This document shows positions 22,008-33,899 of a DNA stretch of 64,000 nt, piece after piece. Under the pieces are notes generated by a model. That model was not told where the DNA came from. It did no database searches and was given only the letters and a program-made list of their open reading frames with translations. The first letter of the stretch is position 1, and the number at the start of each line of letters is the position of its first letter. The translations under genes and the position numbers were made by a program. Source of the DNA: Proales similis (Eukaryota > Rotifera > Eurotatoria > Ploima > Proalidae); assembly GCA_019059635.1 (NCBI GenBank), contig JAGVRJ010000002.1:1550001-1614000 (forward strand), read 5' to 3'.

Positions 22008-25000
22008 TCAACAACAAAAAAGGGAACGATTTCGCATGAATCTAGTCTCAGGGTTGACTTGCCGTGAAGCGAAGCCGAGAAATATCTGCTCGAGCTTGGT
22101 CTGCGTGACTACGTAGTACTCGAGGCCAAACTGGCTCTTGGCGCCTTCGACCAGTGCGAACAGACTCGCCAGGGTCGATGTGGAGTTGTCTCCCACTTGG
22201 AGGTTGATAAAACCGTCTCGGCTCTCCTTCAGCCTGCAGCCAGGCACTTGCTCTTGGACATGGGCCACGAATGCATCCACTTTGGCCTGCAGCATCTCCG
22301 CGTCCAATCCAGCGCTGGACAGCTTGCCGAGCAGCGTGTAGCCTTCGCCGTACTTGGACTTGAGGTGCTGCAGATTGCCCAGGCACTTGAGCTCGCCGTT
22401 CACCATGATTCCGATGCGAGAGCACAGCGCCTCCGTCTCGTCCATGCTGTGCGTGGTGAGCACAAGCGCCTTTCCCTTGCTGCGAATCTTGTTCAGGCAG
22501 TTCCACAGGGTTCGTCGAGTTTTGGGGTCCATTCCCCTTGTTGAGAGCACTTGAGAAACGCAGACAGCAGGCTAAGTCGTAGGGCACTTACGACGTCGGC
22601 TCGTCGAGCAGCACCACGAGTGGACTTCCCACCAGCGCAATCGCCACCGACAGCTTGCGCTTGTTTCCGCCCGAGAGCGTGGCGCACATCTTGTCACGAT
22701 GCTCGTGCAGATCCAGAAGACGAACAAGAGAGTCGCAAGTGCGGGCCACAAGCTGGCGCCTGATGCCGCGCAGGCTCGCGTACAGCTCCATGGTCTCCAT
22801 CACAGTCATCTGGTCGATAAGAGGGTCGAACTGCGGGCAGTAGCCCAGACGCATCTGGAACTGAAAGCGGCTCGGTCAGCTCGGACAGAAGGAGCAAAAG
22901 AGGAGCAATGCAGACCTTTTTGATATCGCGCTTGATGCTCACTGAGCCCAAAAAGGCGTCGCCACGACTGATGAACTCGTCGCCAGTGATCATCTTGAAC
23001 GTGCTTGTCTTGCCCGCACCGTTCACCCCCAAGAGGCCGAAGCACTCTGTCGGACGCACACTGAAGCTGATTCCTTTCACGGCCATGAAGCTGCTGTAGT
23101 ACTTGGTGAGCTGATTGACGAGGAAAAGGTCTTTTTCGGTTGGCCCTTGAGCACCTCTTGTCAACGCTGCGATGCGGTTCTCTTCGGCAGTCACGTCCGA
23201 GTCCTTTGGAATGTCTTGATAGTTTTCTAAGTCCTCATTTTGTTCGTTTTGAGCTTCATTTGTTCCAATTAGAGACATTTTTGAGCGGAGTTGGTGAATT
23301 GCCATTTTTAATATTCCACCGTCATAGAGCAGAATAAAGGCCATCTGAATCAACATTTGTAATGTAAAAAAGACATAAAATCGTAAGAGTCCCGGTTTTT
23401 CCCAACTTAGTATGTTCTTGGTCCAGTCCAAGCACTCTGCTTTTCCACATGGATTTGGCTTGCCTTCATTAGCATGTTTACAGCAGGGATTTCTGAGAAA
23501 ACCGCAAAATGGCTCAAGGTTCACACAATAGCCTGAAATTACTTGATTTGTATAGAGGTCAACTATTCCTTGGCTTCAATTAATTCTTTATTCACAGTTA
23601 CGATTCAACTTCGGAGAACATTTTCTTACCCGAGTGAAAAATTTGGGAATATTATTAAAAATATCCACTCCAATAATTTAGCCGTGTTTTGAAGCTCTAA
23701 TTGGGGTAAGCTCAAGATACTCACCGGCGTCAAGGTTGCTTGGCCTAAATTTTTTAAATCGATGTTGGATCTATGCTTTTTGAATTTATACTAATTACTT
23801 GAAATTATGTTCCACGCGGTTAATGATGCGAATCCGGTTGCTGATATCTTGAATATGTTCGATAAAATATACATCTGAGGGATATGAGCCATTCCATAGA
23901 AAACTAAAAGCAAAAGGAAGAAAACCCAGCGGTCTTGGCCCACGAACTCATCAATGTTGAATATTTTTAGCAATATCATGACAAACACAACTGGAATTAG
24001 AAAGTTTATGTAGTCCCAGATAAAGTTGCTTATCCAAAACAGATACGGATTGCAGCCACTCATAAATTGGAGATGTTTTGAATTTGATACTCTTTCTTTA
24101 ATCAAGAAAATGGTGAAACTGGCCAAAAGAAAAGAGAATCCAAAAGTCAAGCCCGAAGCCACATTAAAGCTTATAGTATTTCTATTTGTTAGATCCTCAA
24201 TAACTTCAGAGAGATTTCTAGGCAGCGGATGGTTAATTATTTCTATTTTCGCTTCTTTCATTGCCGAATAATATTTATAAAGACTATTGGTAAGCGTTGA
24301 AAGTGCAAGAGAAGGAGTGTGAAAGGCTTGGTTATTGAAATGGCCTAGTAAGACGTTTCTCGAACCATTTCTTTTAAAAGTCGCTCCAATTACGGTTCGA
24401 TCAATAAGATTGAAAAAGCTTAGAGAGCCCATGCAAATAAGATACTGCTCGACAGATTGATTGGACATTTTACAGTCGCCTTGTGGATAGCCAAGATTTT
24501 GCGTGTTCACATTCGGTTCATTTTTTAGCTTCGTTTCAAAAAATTCCGATATTTGAGAAAGAAAAGCATTCTCTTGGTTGTAATTAACGAATGGAACTAT
24601 GTTTTGGCTATAGCTTTCAATACTCATTTCCAAAGGAGGCGAGTCTTCAGGCTTAATAGGTCCGTATTCAATATAGAGAAGATTAATTAGAATGACCGCG
24701 ATCGGGATAACCAATTGAACAATGATCAAAACAGGATTCCGAACTGAATGAATCCAATGCTTTTTAGTCAGAGCGAAAAACTGCCAGAAGAGACGCTTTA
24801 GGTAAGGTTCAAAGTCGCTTGCTTTTGATCCTGTCCAGAGACCGAGTTCGAATTCATCCTCTTTTTCAGAAATCTCTCGGACGACTCCTTGCGAAAATGA
24901 AGTATCATGTAAATCCTCAGAGTCTCCAGTTTGTACTGCACTATTGTAGATGTTGGAAAAAGAATTCTCATCATATTCGGACCTGGAAACCTAATTAAAA

Positions 25001-27656
25001 TTAGAAAAGTAAAATAAATTTCAAAAATACCTGAGAAAAACATCTTCAATAGTTGTAGCGCTGATACCATAACTAACAATGTTAAAATGTTGCTTGTTCT
25101 GTTCTATAAAAATAAGAAGCTCGGAAAACAAATGTGACTGAGAAGATGGCAACAAGAAGACAAGCTCAGAATTAATATTTGATGCTATCTGAGCATTCGG
25201 AATAATATTTTGAACACGAGTGGTAAACTCATAGGTAAGATTAGAATCTGGCGAGTCTTTATTTATTGTAAGATTGTAGCCGGACCCAAGGTTGGATTTG
25301 AGGAACAGGGGGGAGCCACAGCACCGAAGTCTGCCCCGTGACATGATGGCGATTCGGTCGCCCAAATAATCCGCCTCGTCCATGAAGTGCGTAGTCAGGA
25401 GGATGGTGCACTTGCGCTCTTTTTTGAACTGCTGCAGCAGCGTCCAGGTCGAGTGGCGCGCCTGTGGATCCATCCCGGAGCTGGGCTCGTCCAAGATCAC
25501 GATCCGCGAGCCTCCGATAAAGGCGATCGCCACAGACAACTTGCGCTTCATTCCGCCCGAGAGCGTCTTCGAAAGGGCGTTCCTCTTGTCGGTGAGGCCG
25601 ATAAGCTCGAGCATTCGGTCTATCTCCTTCGGGTCGAACTGCTGCTTGAGCTTGCTGAAGAAGACCAGGTGCTCGTGCACTGTGAGATCGTCAAACAGAA
25701 GGTTGTGCTGCGGGCAGTAGCCGAGAGCCTTGCGGGCCTCGCTGGTGTTTGTTGCAATGTCGATACCGTTCACAAGTATCTTGCCGCTGTCGGGTTGAGC
25801 GTTGCCCGTTATCATGGAGATGGTAGTGCTCTTTCCCGCGCCGTTGTGGCCTAGCAGCACAGTGATCTGGCCCTCGTAGATATTGAGCGAGAGGTCGTCC
25901 ACCGCCTTTTTCGTTGTCCCTAGCTGTCTGAACGTTTTCACCAGGTTGCTGATTCTCACGCCAAGCCGATGGTTGCTGTATGACGATTCATCTTCTATTA
26001 AAGTATTCCTGGGTTTCTCAGAGAAAGTTTGAAAACCAATTTGTTGATCATTGACTTTCTGGGAGCGATTAATTAAAAACGCAAAAGGGAAGTACCACGG
26101 TTTGGTAATTCCGAAAGGTCCAGGAATAACAAGCTCAAAATACGCAAATAGAGAAATGTGTATCAAGTTATTTAGGATCATAACACCAATAACGATAGAA
26201 AACGAGAAATTATCATCAATGCTTGGTCCTGATAACCAATTTGTAAAATCAATTCCTGTTCCTTTCGCCTCGAAGATACCGATCAGCTGAATACCTTCGC
26301 TCATGGCCAAGTTGTTGAGGAAGAGCGCAAGCACCTTCTGCCACAATGTCATCGCCTCGTACCGCAGCGATATGAATATGTAGGGGAGGTAACTGAAGAA
26401 CCAGATGATTCCGGTGCCCGCAGCTGCGTTATTCGCCTTTTTGAAGAAGCTCGTGCACATAAACGTGAATGTGATCGAACCGGACACGTACAGGAACATG
26501 AATATCGTAAACAGGACCGGGCTCGTCTTGTCGATAATGGCTGCGGTGCCGCCCGACTCGAGCCCCACCGGCACCTTGTAGGCCACGATCATGAACACGA
26601 GAGACGGTAGCACCAAGATAAATGTCTTGAGGTACCAGCTCAGCCAGTAGACCCAAGTTCGCATGCCCATCAACTTCATGGCCTCCTTGATCCCGGTCTC
26701 CTTCTCATGCACGATCGCTTTCGCAGTGAGTATCACGGTGAAAATGAAGCTCAGCATGATGATGAAAGGAAACAGAGCCTGCAGAACCACCACGAATTTG
26801 TCGTCGTTGTAAGGAGGATAAGGGAACCGCTGCAGTCTCAAGTCAACCTCGTTTACTGACTCGTCGAATTCAGCAATCAGGGCAAAGTCGATTGCTTTTT
26901 GCAACTGCAAAAACCCCTCGCGATAATAACCTGAACCTCTTTAGATTTTGAACTCTTTAATAAAAATAATCGGAAAATTAACCTGGAGAGCCGCCATATA
27001 GATCTTCCTTATTCCTCGGACCAAGGGTCGGAAATATTGGATAGATAAACTGAGTTCGCCAATCTTTGTCACGCTTGACAAGCCCTCTTTTTTATGACTT
27101 CTTTTACTAAAGGTTTTCCTTTATTAATAAATAATTCTTACGTGTTAGAAGCTTTTCTAGGAGTATAGCTTAATCTTATTTTGTACTTTATAGCCGATTC
27201 GTTAGAGCTGAGAAACGATATTCCTCCCAGGCAACTTTGATGATTCTTAACTGCATATTCAACCATTTCTTCCTCGTTTTTAAATCCTTGTGATCACTTT
27301 TAAAGGATACCAAGAATGAGATAGTTGTAAAAATGATTACCAATCGCATAGAGTTGTAGACTGTTCTCTACATTTTCGATCACCTTTCTGACGCGAGGAT
27401 CAGATTCTGGCTGGAATGCAATCGAAAAGTTACGAAATTGAAATTCATGAAGGTCAAATGAATCGTAAGTAGTAAAATTTTGATAATAAGTGGAATCCAC
27501 TATTCCTCGTATAGGTAACAAAATAATTGCAAAAAGAGCAGGCAAAAAAACTTCCAAAGCGAGTCCAATAGGACTTTTCAGTTGTATTTTCAAATTTTTC
27601 CAGAGGAAAAGCTGAAGCTGTAACATATACACGGATCCGGGAAAGTTGACGTTCAT
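22008..27656 (-). CDS. ABCA-subfamily lipid transporter, copy 1
   Basis: Full-length A-subfamily ABC transporter: (membrane domain plus NBD) twice, moving lipids across membranes. ATG at 27654-27656 (MNVNFPGSVYMLQLQLFLW) begins the first helix region; a large luminal loop follows in exons down to about 27000. The exon 25029-26935 holds six-helix TMD1 and NBD1: Walker A GHNGAGKST, signature LSGGMKRKLS, Walker B RIVILDEPSS, H-loop TTHFMDEAD. TMD2 with its luminal loop follows (about 23800-24990). NBD2 has GVNGAGKTST, LSGGNKRKLS, VVLLDEPTSGMDP and TTHSMDE. Introns 22861-22915 and 22547-22591 split NBD2. Stop at 22008. Three blocks are nearly identical to copy 2. The subtype (ABCA1/4/7 against ABCA3) cannot be settled by eye; regulatory tails are absent. 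Confidence 0.92.
22031..23220 (-). repeat. Shared block A, copy 1 (NBD2)
   Basis: About 1190 bp collinear and, as far as I can compare, identical to 27906-29095 (constant offset 5875). It contains all of NBD2, two introns and most of the C-terminus. GC content is far above that of the flanks. Confidence 0.92.
25271..25992 (-). repeat. Shared block B, copy 1 (NBD1)
   Basis: About 722 bp matching 31161-31882 at constant offset 5890, spanning NBD1 from upstream of Walker A to beyond the H-loop. GC-rich, sharp edges on both sides. Confidence 0.92.
26279..26933 (-). repeat. Shared block C, copy 1 (TMD1)
   Basis: About 655 bp matching 32199-32853 at constant offset 5920. I see one difference (26874 C against 32794 A, alanine against serine). 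It covers the first helices of TMD1. Confidence 0.92.
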
Positions 27657-27873
27657 TTTCTCAAACTGGAAACAGTTACCCAACAAAAACTAAGACCTTT
27701 AAACGGTTTATCTTATCGGGATAAATAGCTAGACTTGAGAATATGACGAATTACACGTGAGGACAATTATAATAACTCAAATTTCTGTATTCAAAAGCAA
27801 TTCGTAAGAGATAAAACGTTATAAGAAAGGTAAATCATATTTATTAACAATGAAAAAAAAGTGTAGCCAATCG

Positions 27874-30800
27874 TCAAAAAAATGGACAAAAAATATTTCG
27901 CGACCTTCGCATGAATCTAGTCTCAGGGTTGACTTGCCGTGAAGCGAAGCCGAGAAATATCTGCTCGAGCTTGGTCTGCGTGACTACGTAGTACTCGAGG
28001 CCAAACTGGCTCTTGGCGCCTTCGACCAGTGCGAACAGACTCGCCAGGGTCGATGTGGAGTTGTCTCCCACTTGGAGGTTGATAAAACCGTCTCGGCTCT
28101 CCTTCAGCCTGCAGCCAGGCACTTGCTCTTGGACATGGGCCACGAATGCATCCACTTTGGCCTGCAGCATCTCCGCGTCCAATCCAGCGCTGGACAGCTT
28201 GCCGAGCAGCGTGTAGCCTTCGCCGTACTTGGACTTGAGGTGCTGCAGATTGCCCAGGCACTTGAGCTCGCCGTTCACCATGATTCCGATGCGAGAGCAC
28301 AGCGCCTCCGTCTCGTCCATGCTGTGCGTGGTGAGCACAAGCGCCTTTCCCTTGCTGCGAATCTTGTTCAGGCAGTTCCACAGGGTTCGTCGAGTTTTGG
28401 GGTCCATTCCCCTTGTTGAGAGCACTTGAGAAACGCAGACAGCAGGCTAAGTCGTAGGGCACTTACGACGTCGGCTCGTCGAGCAGCACCACGAGTGGAC
28501 TTCCCACCAGCGCAATCGCCACCGACAGCTTGCGCTTGTTTCCGCCCGAGAGCGTGGCGCACATCTTGTCACGATGCTCGTGCAGATCCAGAAGACGAAC
28601 AAGAGAGTCGCAAGTGCGGGCCACAAGCTGGCGCCTGATGCCGCGCAGGCTCGCGTACAGCTCCATGGTCTCCATCACAGTCATCTGGTCGATAAGAGGG
28701 TCGAACTGCGGGCAGTAGCCCAGACGCATCTGGAACTGAAAGCGGCTCGGTCAGCTCGGACAGAAGGAGCAAAAGAGGAGCAATGCAGACCTTTTTGATA
28801 TCGCGCTTGATGCTCACTGAGCCCAAAAAGGCGTCGCCACGACTGATGAACTCGTCGCCAGTGATCATCTTGAACGTGCTTGTCTTGCCCGCACCGTTCA
28901 CCCCCAAGAGGCCGAAGCACTCTGTCGGACGCACACTGAAGCTGATTCCTTTCACGGCCATGAAGCTGCTGTAGTACTTGGTGAGCTGATTGACGAGGAA
29001 AAGGTCTTTTTCGGTTGGCCCTTGAGCACCTCTTGTCAACGCTGCGATGCGGTTCTCTTCGGCAGTCACGTCCGAGTCCTTTGGAATGTCTTGATTCTCA
29101 CCAATCGTATCATCTTCAACTGTTTCAGCAACATTTGTTTTAGTATCTTTAAAACTCCATAGTTTGTATTTGATCCATCGGAAGGCGCCTAGCTCATACA
29201 TTAGAAGTATTCCGAACTGCACAACGAATTGAAAAGGCATAAACACATAGAATCTTAAAAGCCCAGGTTTTTCCCAATCCATATAGTTCTTTGTCCACAA
29301 AAAGCAGTCGCTATCTTTTCCACAACGATCCGGCACGCTTGAATTATAATGCAAGCAACATGGGTTAGGTAACATTGGGCAGAATGGTTCTATGTTTTCG
29401 CAAATGCTTGTTAATTGGTAGTTGTTGTACATGTCAATTAACGCCTGACTATTTTCTTTTTATTTATTTTGCAAAATTTCGTTTATGCATTATGGTACTT
29501 ACGCGACAGAAAAGTTAGGAAATATCAATAAGAATAGCCATTCGAGTATTTTAGAGACGTCGACAAGTTGTAGCTGAGGAAGTGAGAGGATTTGGACTGG
29601 AGTGAGTGTTGCCTGGCCTTAAAGAAATTTATTAGTCCTAGGATGTCTATAGTTTTTAAAATCAATTTACTTGATATTATGTTCCAGGCGGTAATTGCTG
29701 CAAAGCCCGAGGCCGATACGTTGAAGAGATATGATAAAATATAAACTTGTGGTATGTGTGCAAATCCGTACAATACTAAAATGCTTAAAACGTATTGCCA
29801 CCGGTTATCTCCAACAAATTCATCGATAGAAAAGGCCTTGAGAAGAAGCAAGACGAAGATAATTGGGATGAAATAGTTTAATAGATCCCAAATCAGTGTG
29901 CTCATCCAGAATATGTATCTATTGCATCCGCTCATGTATTGAATGTGCTTGGAGTTGGAAGAGCGCTCTTTGATCAGAAAGATAGAAAAGCTGGATACAA
30001 GAAAAGAGAAACCAAAGGCGAGTCCTGTTGCAACGTTGAATCCAGTCATATCTTTGAATTCGAGATCATTCAACTTTTCATTTAGATTTCGAGGCAATGG
30101 ATGGTTTATGACACTGATCCGATTTTCTGTCGAATTGGCATAGAAATTCAAAAGAGAAGTTGAAATCAAATTGAGTGCCAACGATGGCACATGAAAAGGC
30201 TGATTATTGAAATGAGCATTCACATTTATTGCTCCGGTAGATACCCGCTGAAAATCACTGCCCACAACGTAATTGTCAACTAAGAAGTTGAGACTGAGTC
30301 TACCTTCACAACTGAGGAAACGGTCTATTTCTTCTCGGTCTTGTTGACAGCTCTGAACGGTTTGATTACTATCTAGACGGAAAGCAGCGGAATTTTGAGA
30401 ATGTTGCACTTGTTGCTGATAGAGCTCTGAGAGCTTTTTAAGGTCTGTTGAATTTTCTGATTCGCTAATCGTATACGGTACATAATTTGGACGGTATCGA
30501 GACAAATCCATCAGCAGGGGCGGCGAATCGCCTGGTTGAAGAGGCCCATATTTGAGATAGATAAGATTGATAATTAAAACTCCAATTGGGATTATCAGTT
30601 GAGTTATAACAAGCATCGAGTTCCGTGTTGAATGGATAAAATGCTTCTTTATAAGTATGAAAAACTGCTGAAGTAAAAGTTGGAGGCCGGTGTTTAAATC
30701 TGAATTTTTTGAACCAGTCCAAAGGCCAATATCTTCGAAACTTTGTTGGTTCTCTTCTTCGTTGGGGAAATTGACTGAAGAGTCAAAATGATTCACCGGA

Positions 30801-33539
30801 GTAGGAACGATATCTTCAAAAATCTGATTTGAAAATGATGGCGCCTCGGGGTCATGGCTTACAATATCTTTTTCGTCAATGCACTCATCATCGGCTATTC
30901 GCAAAAATATATCTTCAACTGTTGTTACACTAAGACCAATATTGATAATTCCAAAATCACTCTTTCGCTTATCAAGCGCATCAAGAAGGTCAGGAAACTT
31001 GTCACATTTTTCTCTAGGGAGCAAAAAGAAAATTTCTGAATTGATATTTGATTGTAGAGAAGCCTCCGGTATGCAACTTTTGATAAATTTGATAATCTCT
31101 TGAGAACCATGATTGCTTGTTGTGTTTTGGGTTTGTTGAGAAGAGTTGAAAGTTATCAATAGATTGTAGCCGGACCCAAGGTTGGATTTGAGGAACAGGG
31201 GGGAGCCACAGCACCGAAGTCTGCCCCGTGACATGATGGCGATTCGGTCGCCCAAATAATCCGCCTCGTCCATGAAGTGCGTAGTCAGGAGGATGGTGCA
31301 CTTGCGCTCTTTTTTGAACTGCTGCAGCAGCGTCCAGGTCGAGTGGCGCGCCTGTGGATCCATCCCGGAGCTGGGCTCGTCCAAGATCACGATCCGCGAG
31401 CCTCCGATAAAGGCGATCGCCACAGACAACTTGCGCTTCATTCCGCCCGAGAGCGTCTTCGAAAGGGCGTTCCTCTTGTCGGTGAGGCCGATAAGCTCGA
31501 GCATTCGGTCTATCTCCTTCGGGTCGAACTGCTGCTTGAGCTTGCTGAAGAAGACCAGGTGCTCGTGCACTGTGAGATCGTCAAACAGAAGGTTGTGCTG
31601 CGGGCAGTAGCCGAGAGCCTTGCGGGCCTCGCTGGTGTTTGTTGCAATGTCGATACCGTTCACAAGTATCTTGCCGCTGTCGGGTTGAGCGTTGCCCGTT
31701 ATCATGGAGATGGTAGTGCTCTTTCCCGCGCCGTTGTGGCCTAGCAGCACAGTGATCTGGCCCTCGTAGATATTGAGCGAGAGGTCGTCCACCGCCTTTT
31801 TCGTTGTCCCTAGCTGTCTGAACGTTTTCACCAGGTTGCTGATTCTCACGCCAAGCCGATGGTTGCTGTATGACGATTCATCCTCAAACACTTCCTTTAG
31901 GCTTGTAGTTGTAATTTCGGTAGTATCATCGTCTGACTCATCATTTTCTAATAATGTATTTGAAGACTTGGTATTTGATTTAAAAAAATTGATTAATGAT
32001 TTAATAGGAAAGAGCCAGTGTTTTGCAATTCCATAATCGCCGGGATTAACTTGCTCAAAGTACCACATTATAATTAGGTAAGTTCCATTATTTAAAATCA
32101 TTACGGTTAAAACTATAAGCATCGAAAAGTTATCGTCAACGCTTTGACCAGAGCTCCAATTTGAAAAGTTTATTCCTGTTCCTTTTCCTTCAAACATCCC
32201 GATCAGCTGAATACCTTCGCTCATGGCCAAGTTGTTGAGGAAGAGCGCAAGCACCTTCTGCCACAATGTCATCGCCTCGTACCGCAGCGATATGAATATG
32301 TAGGGGAGGTAACTGAAGAACCAGATGATTCCGGTGCCCGCAGCTGCGTTATTCGCCTTTTTGAAGAAGCTCGTGCACATAAACGTGAATGTGATCGAAC
32401 CGGACACGTACAGGAACATGAATATCGTAAACAGGACCGGGCTCGTCTTGTCGATAATGGCTGCGGTGCCGCCCGACTCGAGCCCCACCGGCACCTTGTA
32501 GGCCACGATCATGAACACGAGAGACGGTAGCACCAAGATAAATGTCTTGAGGTACCAGCTCAGCCAGTAGACCCAAGTTCGCATGCCCATCAACTTCATG
32601 GCCTCCTTGATCCCGGTCTCCTTCTCATGCACGATCGCTTTCGCAGTGAGTATCACGGTGAAAATGAAGCTCAGCATGATGATGAAAGGAAACAGAGCCT
32701 GCAGAACCACCACGAATTTGTCGTCGTTGTAAGGAGGATAAGGGAACCGCTGCAGTCTCAAGTCAACCTCGTTTACTGACTCGTCGAATTCAGAAATCAG
32801 GGCAAAGTCGATTGCTTTTTGCAACTGCAAAAACCCCTCGCGATAATAACCTGGTGCACCTCCTTCAATCTCATTTCTTTCTCTTGGACCCAGAACCGGA
32901 AAGAAAGGGTAAATGAAATTCGTCCGCCAGTCCATGTCCTTTTTGACAAATCTTTGAGGCGAGATCTAAGCTGTGTATTTGAAATCTATTTCTCAAATTT
33001 TACCCTGTCTGATGGGCGTTGCGAGGAGAAGAACTGAATCGAAGCTTGTAAGTAAAATTACTAAGGCTTGTGTTTATAAAGGACACTCCCCCAAGGTTAA
33101 ACTTTTTATCGTGACCATTTAAGAAGTTAACCATATCTTCTTCATCGCCAAATGCTTGAAAACTCGGGTTACCTTTTTTCATAGTTTTTTCGTTTTAATT
33201 CTTCTTACCGAACAAGTTCAAGTCTAGTTTCTGGCCTGCTTTTTTCATAATTTTGTTGACTAGAACAGACGAGTTTGGTTGATATGCAAAAGACCACAGT
33301 CCATCGCTCAATTTCCCCAACTCAGGGATTAAACTTGAGGGCAGCTCCTCTATTGTGAATGGCGGGTATAGCGTATCATTTTGATATTGTACCGATTGTA
33401 CTATGCTTCTTATGGGCAGGAGAATTATAGCAAACAGCGATGGAACGAATATTTGGAAAATAGTGGCGATAATTGACCTCCGTTGACTTTTCAGGTTCTT
33501 CCACAGAAGCAAATATATTTGGTTGAAAACAGTTTTCAT
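27874..33539 (-). CDS. ABCA-subfamily lipid transporter, copy 2
   Basis: Tandem paralogue of copy 1 with the same architecture. ATG at 33537-33539 (MKTVFNQIYLLLWKNLKSQ). One very long exon (about 29670-32935, over 1000 codons) holds TMD1, NBD1, the linker and TMD2 without interruption, whereas copy 1 has an intron before the helix block (about 26936-26990) and another after NBD1 (about 24986-25028). Walker, signature and H-loop motifs are the same as in copy 1 because the NBD sequences are shared. The luminal loops, inter-domain linker and C-terminal tail (ends SRNIFCPFF against NRSLFCC) differ strongly. Only 217 bp separate its stop from the copy 1 start codon, so copy 1 must have a very short promoter or be read in one transcription unit with copy 2. 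Confidence 0.92.
27906..29095 (-). repeat. Shared block A, copy 2 (NBD2)
   Basis: Partner of 22031-23220; see there. Both NBD2 introns are the same base for base. Confidence 0.92.
31161..31882 (-). repeat. Shared block B, copy 2 (NBD1)
   Basis: Partner of 25271-25992. Confidence 0.92.
32199..32853 (-). repeat. Shared block C, copy 2 (TMD1)
   Basis: Partner of 26279-26933. The block stops at the point where copy 1 has an intron that copy 2 lacks. Confidence 0.92.
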
Positions 33540-33899
33540 TATTCTTTTCGCCGAGTTGAACAGAAAGCCAAGTAGGCTAATTTTGATCAAACCCTTGTCA
33601 AGAATGAAACTAAAAAAATTTCACATGATCAAACAGAAATCCTATCACATTATTCTAATCAAGAATCTCACCAGAAATTATGTCCTTTAGTCTATTTCAA
33701 ACAGTGAAAGCCTACTCTTCTTTCATAATAAACGCATAATTAATGGTTAAAATGTGCTAACTCATTCCTCCAACACATGTCTCTGTCTTGTTTTCATTTT
33801 TGGTTACCTAAAAGCAAGTCCAACAAACTGCTCTGCTATTTGGAAGGTTTATTCAGAATTTCTTCTCTTGTGAATTAATATACAAGTGAAAGGGGAAAT
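33540..33899. other. Intergenic region, ABCA copy 2 promoter and GAR1 3' UTR
   Basis: AT-rich; serves as upstream region of ABCA copy 2 and downstream region of GAR1. Nothing else seen. Confidence 0.4.

Noticed and set aside
22197..22544. 115-residue plus-strand frame, repeated at 28072-28419
   Set aside because: Antisense shadow of NBD2 in block A; no start context or family likeness.
25387..25854. 155-residue plus-strand frame, repeated at 31277-31744
   Set aside because: Antisense shadow of the GC-rich NBD1 block; its repetition simply follows the shared block and the minus-strand NBD motifs are unmistakable.
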